This document shows positions 29,119 to 39,839 of a stretch of DNA of 64,000 bases, in pieces (position 1 is the stretch's first letter; every line of letters starts with the position of its first letter). The notes beneath the pieces were generated by a model, which worked only from the letters and a program-made list of their open reading frames with translations, was not told the DNA's origin and did not search any database. This DNA is from Oligoflexales bacterium (GTDB lineage Bacteria > Bdellovibrionota_B > Oligoflexia > Oligoflexales > RGVZ01), in NCBI GenBank assembly GCA_947445775.1, contig CANFEB010000004.1:42802-106801 (forward strand), written 5' to 3'. A program made the translations under genes and the position numbers.

Positions 29119-30071
29119 GTGGACAAGAAAACACCCTCCAAATCTGAAAATGGCTACCAATTGCTGGATTCCGGCAATTTCATGAAGCTGGAGCAAGTCG
29201 GCCCATGGCGCATTGCACGACCAGCGGCCCAGGCTGTTTGGCGACCAAGGCTTTCCGAAAACGAATGGAAACTGGTCGATGCCAGCTTTGAACGCTTCAA
29301 GGGCGGCGACGGCAAATGGACCGTCCACAACCGGAAATTGCCTGTACACTGGCCCCTGCCCTGCGGACCCGTGACCTTGAATGTCAAGCTGACTGATTTT
29401 GGGCACCTCGGCATCTTCGCCGAACAAGACCGCAATTGGCCGCGTTTGCTGGAGTTGGTGGAATCCGGGCAAAGTCGCGTCACGGCAAGCGGCGTCTCCG
29501 CCACGGCCAGCGCCTTTCAGGTCCTGAACCTGTTTGCCTATACGGGCGGCTCAAGTTTGGCCTGCGCCCGCGGCGGGGCTCATGTCGTTCATGTTGATTC
29601 CTCGAAAACCAGCGTGGCCTGGGCACGGGAAAACGCGGAAATTTCCCAATTGGCCGCTAAACCCATTCGTTGGATTGTGGAAGACGTCCGCAAATTTGTG
29701 CAGCGCGAAGTCCGGCGCGGATCAAAATACCATGGCATCATCCTAGACCCACCTACCTATGGTCGCGGCGGCAACGCCGAGATCTGGCAGATTGAAGATC
29801 ACCTGCCTCCGCTTTTGGACGACCTGGAAAAAATCCTGGCCGATGATTTTTCATTTGTGATGCTCTGCGCCCATTCGAATGGCTACACCCCGCTGGCCCT
29901 TAAAAACCTGGTCCATGACATGCTCCGCCCCAGGGCCAAACTGAAGTGCGATTATTTCGCCGAAGAAATGCTGGTTGAGGAAATGATGATTCTTGAAAAG
30001 GGCGATGGGACCGCCCCCGGCAACCGCCCCGGCGACAGCGCAAACCAACGCCTTCTTCCCAGTGGTGCCAT

Positions 30072-30093
<22 letters not shown>
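29119..30093 (+). CDS. class I SAM-dependent RNA methyltransferase (RlmI/RlmK-like)
   Basis: VLNLFAYTGGSSLACARGGAHVVHVDSSKTSVAWARENAEIS...IILDPPTYGRG. Confidence 0.85.
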
Positions 30094-31289
<1,196 letters not shown>

Positions 31290-31315
<26 letters not shown>

Positions 31316-31670
31316 TGGCGCCCCCTTTGGTTAATTCATGGGATTTGGAAGTGACCAGATGAAACTGCTTTAGTCCAAGCAAGTGCCACCGGATCCCTGC
31401 AATGCCGCCCAACATCAGACAAAAACAAAATGAATTAATTTGCCCCCCCGGCGCCAACCAGATTTTTGGCCAGGCAATCACTGCAAAAACGCCGATCATC
31501 ACGATGACCAGGGCATAATTCAAACCGCCGTAGGAATCCGTACAATCGGCCCCCTTGACAGGCATTCCCAGCACGATCAAGACCGTGCAAAGACCAAACC
31601 CCATCGTGAGAAGGTCGATCAGCTCGAAGGCAATCAAAAAATCCAATGCCGATTGAAAAACTCCAGGCAC
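31290..31670 (-). CDS. small membrane protein, hypothetical
   Basis: 126 aa with several hydrophobic segments. Confidence 0.5.
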
Positions 31671-31856
31671 TCGATACCTCCAACGCCTCTGTTAACAATC
31701 CATTCGGCAGAATCGTGGCGGTCCTGAAGCAGGCAAAAATTGCCGACATATCAGCAAGTTCGACCCAATGGCCGAGATTCCCCTTCCGACCACGCCGCCG
31801 GTCGGTATAAGATGTTAGAATTCTTGGCAATTCGAAACGCACCTTCGAGGAAAACC

Positions 31857-33011
31857 ATGCGCAACAAAGTCGTCTTAGTCGTCACTTTGGGAATTGGCTT
31901 TTCAGCCTTTTTGGCCGTTCCTGCCTTTTCAGCCGTACCAGCCACGGGATCAGACGAGGATTCTTCCGAGGACTCCCAAACTGATTCCTCAACCGACTCC
32001 ATGACCGGCACACCGCCCGAGGCCAACCCCGAAGCCGAAACAAACTCGATGCTGCGGGCTGCGCGCCAGGTCCACCTGGGTCAAATCCGCTTTGACGAAA
32101 ACGCATTCGACTTTGGGCGCGTCAAACGCGGCGAAAAACTGAACCACCGCTTTACCTTTAAAAACGTCGGCAAGGGCCCACTTAAAGTCTATGGCGTCCA
32201 CGCTGCATGTGGTTGCACCGCAGCCGAAGTCGCCACCGACAAGGAATACCCGCCACAGGAAGTCGGTGCCATCGACGTCACCTTTGATACGACCGACTTC
32301 AATGGCAGCATCGTGAAAACCGTCACCGTGATGACCAATGAGCGCCACGTGCCGGACCGCACCCTGTCCATCAAGGCAACCGTCGTCAGTGAATTTGAAA
32401 TTAACCCGCCCCTGGCCGACTTTGGCGAAGTTTTGTCCCAGACAGGCGGCACGCAACAGATATTCATCAAGCCACAACCGGGCCAAAAATTTTCCATCGA
32501 AAAAATCCGCTTCAACGCGGAGTCTCTCGCGGTTTCTTCCCTTACCAAGGATGGTGGTTATTTACTGAGCGTGGAACTCAAGAAAAACATTTCACCAGGG
32601 TTCCTCAAAGAAACGATCTACATTAAGAATGATTCAAAATCGTTGCCGGAACTGCGAATTCCAGTCCGGGCCACCGTGCGCGGCAACATTGAAATCGAAC
32701 CCCGCTATTTGGAATTTGGCGCAATTTCCCCGACCGCCAAAAGCAGCCGTTCGGTTACCGTGACCGGGATGCAAGATTTTGAAATCAAAAACATCCGGAT
32801 GGACCTGAACTTGAATGGCACGAGGGTGAAAGACACTTCGTCACTGCTCAAAATGAATCCAGTGAGCACTGATAAGCTAAAAAAGTTGATCGCCATTGAC
32901 CTGATGAACAAAACGGAAAAGGCCGGCAGCGTGCATGGCAAGCTCTTCATTGAGACCACGGATCCCCAACAAAAAGAGATCGCCGTCGACTTCTACGCGT
33001 TTTTCAGGTGA
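31857..33011 (+). CDS. DUF1573 domain secreted protein
   Basis: FDENAFDFGRVKRGEKLNHRFTFKNVGKGPLKVYGVHAACGCTAAEVA...EVGAIDVTFDTTDFNGSIVKTVTVMTN; start at MRNKVVLVVTLGIGFSAFL. Confidence 0.85.
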   Translation: MRNKVVLVVTLGIGFSAFLAVPAFSAVPATGSDEDSSEDSQTDSSTDSMTGTPPEANPEAETNSMLRAARQVHLGQIRFDENAFDFGRVKRGEKLNHRFTFKNVGKGPLKVYGVHAACGCTAAEVATDKEYPPQEVGAIDVTFDTTDFNGSIVKTVTVMTNERHVPDRTLSIKATVVSEFEINPPLADFGEVLSQTGGTQQIFIKPQPGQKFSIEKIRFNAESLAVSSLTKDGGYLLSVELKKNISPGFLKETIYIKNDSKSLPELRIPVRATVRGNIEIEPRYLEFGAISPTAKSSRSVTVTGMQDFEIKNIRMDLNLNGTRVKDTSSLLKMNPVSTDKLKKLIAIDLMNKTEKAGSVHGKLFIETTDPQQKEIAVDFYAFFR

Positions 33012-33202
33012 ATGCCATGAATCAAAAATTAATGCTGGCTATGTATGTCGTCGAAGGATTGCTTTTCATCGTTGGGTCAGTGATGTTTTGGATCACTGAC
33101 TCAACACCTGCATTGGCGCTCAGCGCCTCAGTGGATCACACCCTCAAGGGCAGTCTTGTTGCCCCCGGTGATCCTGATGGCGAGACACTCGCCAACCAAT
33201 GA
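33008..33202 (+). CDS. possible small membrane protein
   Basis: 64 aa with one TM; overlaps the convergent miaB 3' end and a strong hairpin, so uncertain. Confidence 0.3.
   Translation: MNAMNQKLMLAMYVVEGLLFIVGSVMFWITDSTPALALSASVDHTLKGSLVAPGDPDGETLANQ
33071..33105. terminator. 14-bp hairpin between convergent genes
   Basis: GTTGGGTCAGTGAT-gttttgg-ATCACTGACTCAAC; one G-T wobble; no clear T-tract. Confidence 0.4.
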
Positions 33203-34549
33203 CTTGCCAAATGACTTGCCAAATGATTGACCTTCTGATGTCTCTGGCTTGACTCTGACCGGCCGGTAGTGCTCCGTGCGGCCGTAGAACACGCCCGGAG
33301 ATTTCTTGCTCTCGTAGAGAAATAAAACTTCGCGCATCTGACCGATTTCCGCCGCCACCTGCCGTTTAATGATGCCATCTTGCAGGGCATTGAGCCGCGC
33401 CAGGCGTTCTTCCATGACAGCCTCTGGAATCTGCCCCGGCATGCGGGCTGCTGCCGTGCCTTTGCGCGAAGAATATTTGAAGGCATAAATGAAGCTGTAC
33501 TGAACTTCCTCAACCAACTTCAAGGTGTCTTCAAACTCTTCGTTGGTCTCGCCGGGAAAGCCGACAATCAAATCGGTTGAAATCGCAATATCTGAAACGG
33601 CCTCACGCAACCACCGGATGCGCTCGCGGTATTCTGCCACCGTCACCTTGCGGCGCATCACTTCCAGAACGCGATCACTGCCGCTTTGAACGGGAAGGTG
33701 CATGTACTTGCCCATACGCGGATCATCGGCAAACAACTGGGCCAATGGCACCGTAAAATCGTGGGGATTGCTCGTGGTGAAGCGCAAGCGTTGCAAGCCG
33801 GGCAAATTTGCCACTTGCCGCAACAACTCCACAAACGGGCCGGCGTCGGTCGCCGTAAGACTGCCTCCCGCAACCAGATCAAGGCCATAAGAATTAACAT
33901 TTTGTCCGAGCAACATAATTTCTTTAGAGCCGCTGGCGATCAACAGGCGGCACTCCGCCAGAATCTCCTCCGCCCGGCGCGAAACTTCCCGCCCACGGGT
34001 AAAGGGAACAATGCAAAAGGTGCAGAAGTTGTCGCACCCTTGGATGATGTTGACGAAACGTGTGACTTCATTTTTGCCGGTCAACGTCGGCGGAGCCACC
34101 TGTGGGCTGCTATGAACGTCGGCATTGTCATCATGATCATGATGCTGGCGGGCCTTTTCTGCGCCCGGCTTATTAAATCCAATGGATATCGCTGGACCGG
34201 ATTCTTGTTTCAGCAGCGCCGGAAGGTCAGTAATTTTTCCCGGCCCAACAATGACGTCAATCTGGGGGGCCGCCTTAAAAAGCTTGGCGCCTTCGGCTTG
34301 GGCCACACATCCAGCCACGACAATTTGCACGCCGGGCCGCTGTTCTTTTAATTCACGCAAAACCCCCAGCCGGCTGAGGACCTTGTGCTTGGCCTTTTCC
34401 CGGATGTGGCAGGTATTTAACAAAAACAAGTCTGCTTCTGTTTCATTTTCCGTCAAAACATAGTCCATACCATGCAGCATGCTCAGCATTTGTTCGCTGT
34501 CCGCCACATTCATCTGGCATCCCCAGGTCTCGACGTGAACCTTTTTCAT
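33128..34549 (-). CDS. miaB: tRNA-2-methylthio-N6-dimethylallyladenosine synthase MiaB
   Basis: VETWGCQMNVADSEQM...NIIQGCDNFCTFCIVPFTRGREVSR...LGQNVNSYG...STDLIVGFPGETNEEFEDTL; TRAM-like C-terminus. Confidence 0.96.
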   Translation of the reverse strand: MKKVHVETWGCQMNVADSEQMLSMLHGMDYVLTENETEADLFLLNTCHIREKAKHKVLSRLGVLRELKEQRPGVQIVVAGCVAQAEGAKLFKAAPQIDVIVGPGKITDLPALLKQESGPAISIGFNKPGAEKARQHHDHDDNADVHSSPQVAPPTLTGKNEVTRFVNIIQGCDNFCTFCIVPFTRGREVSRRAEEILAECRLLIASGSKEIMLLGQNVNSYGLDLVAGGSLTATDAGPFVELLRQVANLPGLQRLRFTTSNPHDFTVPLAQLFADDPRMGKYMHLPVQSGSDRVLEVMRRKVTVAEYRERIRWLREAVSDIAISTDLIVGFPGETNEEFEDTLKLVEEVQYSFIYAFKYSSRKGTAAARMPGQIPEAVMEERLARLNALQDGIIKRQVAAEIGQMREVLFLYESKKSPGVFYGRTEHYRPVRVKPETSEGQSFGKSFGKSLVGECLAIRITGGNKTALEGVIH

Positions 34550-36108
34550 TTGCGATTTTTCTTTCTCGCGGTTTTGGCAGCCTTGCGCATCTTGCGAAGT
34601 TTATCTCGGTCTACCGGACGTGCGACCTTGGTGTCGGCGCCGGCACCACCGCCAAAAAGTCCGCCCATGGCGCCCAGATCAGGCATACCGCCCGGCATGC
34701 CTCCTCCAAGGCCTCCGAGCCCGCCACCCATGGCCGCCTTGCGCAGTTGGTTGAGCTGGCCCAAAGCCTTGCCCCCCGGAATTTTTCCGAGAAGTCCCAT
34801 CCCCTGTCCAAGCATCCCCATCATCTGGCGCATTTGCTTAAAGCGCTTAATCAGGTCCGACACCTCGCGCGCCTGCCGACCAGAGCCTCGCGCCACGCGC
34901 TTGATCCGGCTGTCATTGAAACTGTTCGGGTCCAAGCGTTCACGTTCTGTCATCGAATCGATCATGGCCTTGACCTTGACCAGTTCGCGGTCGTCAAGGT
35001 TGACGTTCTTTGGAATCATTCCCTGCATGGGCAGCTTGGCCATGACTTCCTTGAGAGATCCCATTTTCTGAATACTTGAAAGCTGCTCGTAGAAATCCCG
35101 AAAGTTGAATTGCCCCTTGAGCATCTTCATGGCTTCGACTTCGCGGTCGCCCTCCGACACGCGGTCGAAGTCTTGCATCAAACCGACAATATCGCCCATT
35201 CCAAGAATGCGACTGGCCAAACCTTCAGGACGGAATTCTTCGAGGCGTTCGAGATCCTCTCCCATACCCAGAAACTTGATGGGCTTGCCGGTGGCTTCCT
35301 TGATGCTCAGGGCCGCGCCGCCGCGTGCATCACCGTCAAGTTTGGTGATGACCACGCCGTCAATACCAAGGCGAGAATCAAAGGCCTTGGCGGTTGTCAC
35401 CGAGTCCTGACCCATCATCGCGTCACAAACGAGCAAAATATTATCAGGCTTGGTCAAGCGCTTGATATTTTCCAACTCGGCCATCAAGGTATCGTCGATC
35501 GTCAATCGTCCGGCCGTATCGAAAATAACAACGTCTGCACCCTGCGCCGGTGCGGCGATCAGAGCCTGACGGCAAATCTCAACCGGGTCTGCGTTTGGCA
35601 GTGAGAAAACAGGAGTCCCGAGGCGCTGCCCCAAGACCTTCAATTGTTCAATTGCAGCGGGGCGATAGATGTCGGCCGCGACCAGCATCGGTTTACGCCC
35701 GGATTTTTGCAGGTGGCGCGCAATCTTAGCAGTTGTCGTAGTTTTACCGCTGCCCTGGAGGCCCACCATCATCACGGTTGCCGGACGGAAGGAAGGCAGA
35801 TTAAGGCTGGTATCCACCGGCCCCATGAGGCTCTCAAGTTCTTGGCGACAGATTTCCACAAAGTGGTCGCCTGGGCGGACCTTCAGCCGCGCATCGCCAC
35901 TGCCAGCGCGAACTTGGACCGAACGCCCGAGGGCGCCGTCGTGGATGCGTTTTAAAAACGTTTTCGCAACACCGTACTCAACGTCGGCGTCCAACAAACT
36001 TTGACGGACAGAGTTGAGCGCCTCTTTGAGGTTTTCTTCGCTGAGGGTCGAGACGCCCTTCAACTGGTCGCGCGCCTGTTTAAAACCATTGGAAAGGATA
36101 TCGAGCAT
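34546..36108 (-). CDS. ffh: signal recognition particle protein Ffh (SRP54)
   Basis: MMVGLQGSGKTTTTAKIARHLQKSGRKPMLVAADIYRPAAIEQLKVLGQRLGTPVF...Met-rich M domain MRQMMGMLGQGMGLLG. Confidence 0.97.
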   Translation of the reverse strand: MLDILSNGFKQARDQLKGVSTLSEENLKEALNSVRQSLLDADVEYGVAKTFLKRIHDGALGRSVQVRAGSGDARLKVRPGDHFVEICRQELESLMGPVDTSLNLPSFRPATVMMVGLQGSGKTTTTAKIARHLQKSGRKPMLVAADIYRPAAIEQLKVLGQRLGTPVFSLPNADPVEICRQALIAAPAQGADVVIFDTAGRLTIDDTLMAELENIKRLTKPDNILLVCDAMMGQDSVTTAKAFDSRLGIDGVVITKLDGDARGGAALSIKEATGKPIKFLGMGEDLERLEEFRPEGLASRILGMGDIVGLMQDFDRVSEGDREVEAMKMLKGQFNFRDFYEQLSSIQKMGSLKEVMAKLPMQGMIPKNVNLDDRELVKVKAMIDSMTERERLDPNSFNDSRIKRVARGSGRQAREVSDLIKRFKQMRQMMGMLGQGMGLLGKIPGGKALGQLNQLRKAAMGGGLGGLGGGMPGGMPDLGAMGGLFGGGAGADTKVARPVDRDKLRKMRKAAKTARKKNRK

Positions 36109-36115
36109 CGTAAAG

Positions 36116-36139
36116 GAACCCCATTCTGATATGGGGTTC
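36116..36139. promoter_or_regulatory. 9-bp hairpin immediately upstream of ffh
   Basis: GAACCCCAT-tctgat-ATGGGGTTC, 7 nt from the ffh start codon. Confidence 0.45.
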
Positions 36140-36203
36140 TATAGACCAAAATTGGGGGCTTGTCCCGGATTTGCTGGCACAAATACGCTGCTGCGCGGGT
36201 GTT

Positions 36204-37850
36204 TCAGCTTCCTGGCGATTCTTTGATAACAGGCCGTGGCTTCGCCGACAGCCATTCAATCTTACCCTCGGCGATGGGGGCTGCGGGCATGGCTGAATCT
36301 TCAATGGCGGAGGCAGCCTGCTGCAGAACTTGGACGATGTACGAATACGTTCCAGTCGGTAGGCGCAGGACCTTGGTTTCGCCGTTGGCGACCAGAAACT
36401 CGGTGTCACTGGTGATGCTTTCTGCGACGTAACGCTGGGGCGTCCAGGTCACATCATCGATGCCGCCACTTCCAGGCCCTTCCCGCCCGACACAAGCCGG
36501 CTGGTTCGGAGAGGTGACCAATCCGAGCTCCTGGGCAATCAAAAGGCGCTGGTGGTTGCCGTCAAAAAGGGGATGCCAGCATGCATAACCAAGGATTGAC
36601 CCGGCGTCGTGGACAGCATCCGTGGCCATATTTGATGATGGTGTCTCGACGGCCGCCCGGCGACGTCCGCCCCCGGTGCGACGATCCCCAGTTCCAGCCC
36701 CACGCCAAGCATTTTGGCGCTCAATCAGCATCGCTTGAGTGAATTTTGCCAGACCCAATACGACATCTTCTTCTGGCTTAAGGGTCACCAGAAAGGTCGA
36801 ATTGGCCTGGTCAGCCGCAGGCAAGCTGACGGTCAAGGCCCCGATTTTACTTGTATTTTCAAAAATCTGACGCAACGAGCTGACTTCGCCGGCTATTTTT
36901 GCCGCCACTGAAGCAGCCATGGCTCTGGCCTCATCTGGCTTGGCCAATTCACCGCAAAACGTGTCAATAACTCGTTGATCATCGAGGACCAGTGGCAATT
37001 CCGGGCGCAGTGAACGGCGAATGATCGCGCAGGTGTTTTTCAGAGCCGGCCTTGGATCTACTTCCACCAAAGAATTCTGCAATGCCGTGGTGATGTTGAG
37101 ACCGATCGCGACGCGGCGCGCCAACAAATAGGGCTGACGAGTCCAACCGGAAATCATTGCCTGCCTGGTTTTTTCAAGGGCCACATGAATCCCTGGGACG
37201 TCGGGCGTGGCAGGCTGGCAGATCCAACCGGCAGTGCCACTGGCTGCTGGCTGCAAACCAGCATTGCAGTCGGGGGCAAAGCCTGCCAACCAACCGCCAA
37301 TGGCCGCGACAACTTCGGGGGTTGCAGCGATGGGAACATCCGCGGGGGCCTCGACATCGGCGCAGGCAGCCTGCATCCATTCGTCGGGCACCGCAGAGGT
37401 TGATATGAACTCAGTTGATTCATCACCGAGGTAGCCTCGGACCAGAACTTTGACTCCATAACGACTCACCGTAAAGCGAACCGGGCGCATGCCAAACGGC
37501 GTCGCAAGGTCGACTTCCCAGCGCGAGTGAAATGGTGCGGCGCCGCCCGCCGGGTTGCGGCAACTGGAGACCAAGAGTCGCGCCACCTCTTTTTTGGCAA
37601 AATCTAATCCAACCACAGCGACAACGGGCTCAGGCTTGAACCATTGAGCCGCTGCCTCACGGGAAGCAATGGCTGCCGGCAGCGCTGAGGGGTTGCCACC
37701 CGAGCTGGAGGCCGGGAGTGCGTCATATTGTTTTTTTGGAGTTAAACGGCATCCTGTCGCGGACAAGGAAGATGCGGCTAGCGATGCAAGAAGAAGAAAA
37801 TGCGGCCTAGTCAACCTCGACTCCCTGAACGGCGAGCTCGATCCGTTCAT
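36204..37850 (-). CDS. hypothetical lipoprotein
   Basis: N-terminal lipobox SLSATGC; 548-aa ORF. Confidence 0.55.
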   Translation of the reverse strand: MNGSSSPFRESRLTRPHFLLLASLAASSLSATGCRLTPKKQYDALPASSSGGNPSALPAAIASREAAAQWFKPEPVVAVVGLDFAKKEVARLLVSSCRNPAGGAAPFHSRWEVDLATPFGMRPVRFTVSRYGVKVLVRGYLGDESTEFISTSAVPDEWMQAACADVEAPADVPIAATPEVVAAIGGWLAGFAPDCNAGLQPAASGTAGWICQPATPDVPGIHVALEKTRQAMISGWTRQPYLLARRVAIGLNITTALQNSLVEVDPRPALKNTCAIIRRSLRPELPLVLDDQRVIDTFCGELAKPDEARAMAASVAAKIAGEVSSLRQIFENTSKIGALTVSLPAADQANSTFLVTLKPEEDVVLGLAKFTQAMLIERQNAWRGAGTGDRRTGGGRRRAAVETPSSNMATDAVHDAGSILGYACWHPLFDGNHQRLLIAQELGLVTSPNQPACVGREGPGSGGIDDVTWTPQRYVAESITSDTEFLVANGETKVLRLPTGTYSYIVQVLQQAASAIEDSAMPAAPIAEGKIEWLSAKPRPVIKESPGS

Positions 37851-38439
37851 GGAAACCGCCGGAGGAGAGGGCGGCAGCCTCTACCGACCAAGATACTGGT
37901 TGGCAGGATTTCAAGACATAACGGGCGATCTCATCGCCATCGCGATTTTCCATCACTAGATGGATGTCCTTAAGACCCGAACGCTCTTTCATTGTATTTT
38001 TGGCCCACAAGTACAAGGAGGGGTCCGTAACAAAATCGCGCTGCAAAACGACGCGCCGAACTTGGCCTGAATTGAGGGAAGAGCCGGATTCGTCGTCCAC
38101 GCCGACAACTCCGTCAAACCCGCCAAAATCGACACCTTCAATTTCCACGTGGGTGCGAAATGCCTGACGCGAAAATCCTGCAGGAAGTTCCGGAGATGCC
38201 GCCAAATAAATAAGCAAAGCCGGAAGAATCAGCAGCGTGGCTGTCCGGAATTTTTGTGCCAGTGGGGCCAGTTTGCCCGCTAATCTGGCGATAGTTTTTG
38301 CGCCAAAACCCATTTTCAGGTCCCTGGTGGCCAGACAAAATCTATTGACTTTCTCCAAGGTTAGCATGGTCCCCATGACGACGCCAACCCCCAATTTAGG
38401 ATTCGGCTCATTAGGCCGGAAGGTTAACGATGGCATCAA
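37807..38439 (-). CDS. hypothetical membrane-anchored protein
   Basis: 210-aa ORF with a hydrophobic segment; overlaps the downstream lipoprotein gene start. Confidence 0.45.
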   Translation of the reverse strand: MMPSLTFRPNEPNPKLGVGVVMGTMLTLEKVNRFCLATRDLKMGFGAKTIARLAGKLAPLAQKFRTATLLILPALLIYLAASPELPAGFSRQAFRTHVEIEGVDFGGFDGVVGVDDESGSSLNSGQVRRVVLQRDFVTDPSLYLWAKNTMKERSGLKDIHLVMENRDGDEIARYVLKSCQPVSWSVEAAALSSGGFHERIELAVQGVEVD

Positions 38440-38854
38440 TCTCGACCAAGACGTCCTTGGGCAGGCGACTCACCTCGACCGTCGCTCGGGCCGGAAACGG
38501 TGCTTCAAAAAAAGTGCCATAAACTTCATTAACCTTGGCGAAATCCCCCATGCTTTTCAGGAAGATTGTCGTTTTCACAACATGACCCATGGTGCCGCCG
38601 GCAGCCTCGATGATGGCGCGAAGATTTTTTAAAACCCTGACCGCTTGCTCCTCCACATTGTTGCCAACCAGCTCTCCACTAGCTGGATCCAACGGGATTT
38701 GACCCGAGACAAACAGCAGGCCTCCGCCATGAACTGCATGAATGGCTTGTGAATAGGGACCGATGGCGGCCGGAGCCGCGCTCGTTTGAATGGCTTTTTT
38801 AGTGATGCTCATTTTTTGCTCCAGTGGAAATGACGTTGGACTCATTAATTCCAT
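38411..38854 (-). CDS. RidA / YjgF-family protein
   Basis: TSAAPAAIGPYSQAIHAVHGGGLLFVSGQIPLDPASGELVGNNVEEQAVRVLKNLRAIIEAAGGTMGHVVKTTIFLKSMGDFAKVNEVYGTFFEAPFPARATVEVSRLPKDVLVEIDAI. Confidence 0.95.
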   Translation of the reverse strand: MELMSPTSFPLEQKMSITKKAIQTSAAPAAIGPYSQAIHAVHGGGLLFVSGQIPLDPASGELVGNNVEEQAVRVLKNLRAIIEAAGGTMGHVVKTTIFLKSMGDFAKVNEVYGTFFEAPFPARATVEVSRLPKDVLVEIDAIVNLPA

Positions 38855-39839
38855 TAATCTCGGCCATCAGTGCTGGGATCACCGTATCAATAACGCTTGC
38901 CGGCAGGGTTTTCATCCCCTGAAGGGCCTCGAGGCTCGCCCGGGCTTCCGACATTTGCTCCATCGCGATTTGCGCCTGGGCCAGATGAAGCTGGAGTTTC
39001 CATGACAAAGGCTTGCCTGCGCGGGCTGATTTCACACGCCAGATCACCGCTGGGATCCGGTCATAAAGACCGCATTGACCCAGGACTGCCGTGTATTCAA
39101 CCAGAAATTCCTCGGATGCGGCGCCGTCGCTGTACGACGCATAGAAAGCTTCCAAGGCATTTAATTTGCGCTCTGGTTCAGCTGGTGCCACGAGCTCGGC
39201 GACCATCGACAAACCAGCCCAGGAGTTGTTCTCGCCCGCCAGCTTTTCCAACAACTTCGTGTGGTCTGGAATCTCCATCTGTTCAAAGACCCAGGCCAGC
39301 AATTCCCACAGGCCGCAGTGGTTGGCATCGGCATTCAAACCGGCCTCAATCCAGGCCCGTGCCTCATCGAAACGCCGATCATGGATTAGAATTTGCGCCA
39401 TATTCATGTAGGGGGCGGTCTCGCCTGGAACCAATTTCTGAGCTTCTATAAAAGCCTGTTCGGCTTGCACCAGACTGCCAGCGAGCATGGCGGCGTTCCC
39501 AAGATGAAACTGGGCACGAAAATCGGCGACAGGAAACAGGTCACGGTGCGCAGCATACATCTGCAGGGCTGCTGCCGGCATGTCCATGGTGACCAACTCT
39601 TCAAGAATATTCACCAAGACTGCGCTGCCAACGTTTGCGGCGCCAACATTGTCAGCGCGCCCGTCGAGCTGATGATCCTGCGCATAAGCGAGCAGGGCCT
39701 GACCAAAGGCCGCCGCCGCCTCATCGCTCACCTTGGCCGACAAGTCGCCACGATAATCTGACGTGATGCCCAGGTAACGCCGCAGCGCCGGACCCATGGG
39801 AAACGAATTGAAATTAAAACCGGCGTGATCATTATTCAA
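38799..39839 (-). CDS. TPR-like hypothetical protein
   Basis: 346-aa helical-repeat-like ORF between ridA-like and aspS genes. Confidence 0.6.
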   Translation of the reverse strand: MNNDHAGFNFNSFPMGPALRRYLGITSDYRGDLSAKVSDEAAAAFGQALLAYAQDHQLDGRADNVGAANVGSAVLVNILEELVTMDMPAAALQMYAAHRDLFPVADFRAQFHLGNAAMLAGSLVQAEQAFIEAQKLVPGETAPYMNMAQILIHDRRFDEARAWIEAGLNADANHCGLWELLAWVFEQMEIPDHTKLLEKLAGENNSWAGLSMVAELVAPAEPERKLNALEAFYASYSDGAASEEFLVEYTAVLGQCGLYDRIPAVIWRVKSARAGKPLSWKLQLHLAQAQIAMEQMSEARASLEALQGMKTLPASVIDTVIPALMAEINGINESNVISTGAKNEHH

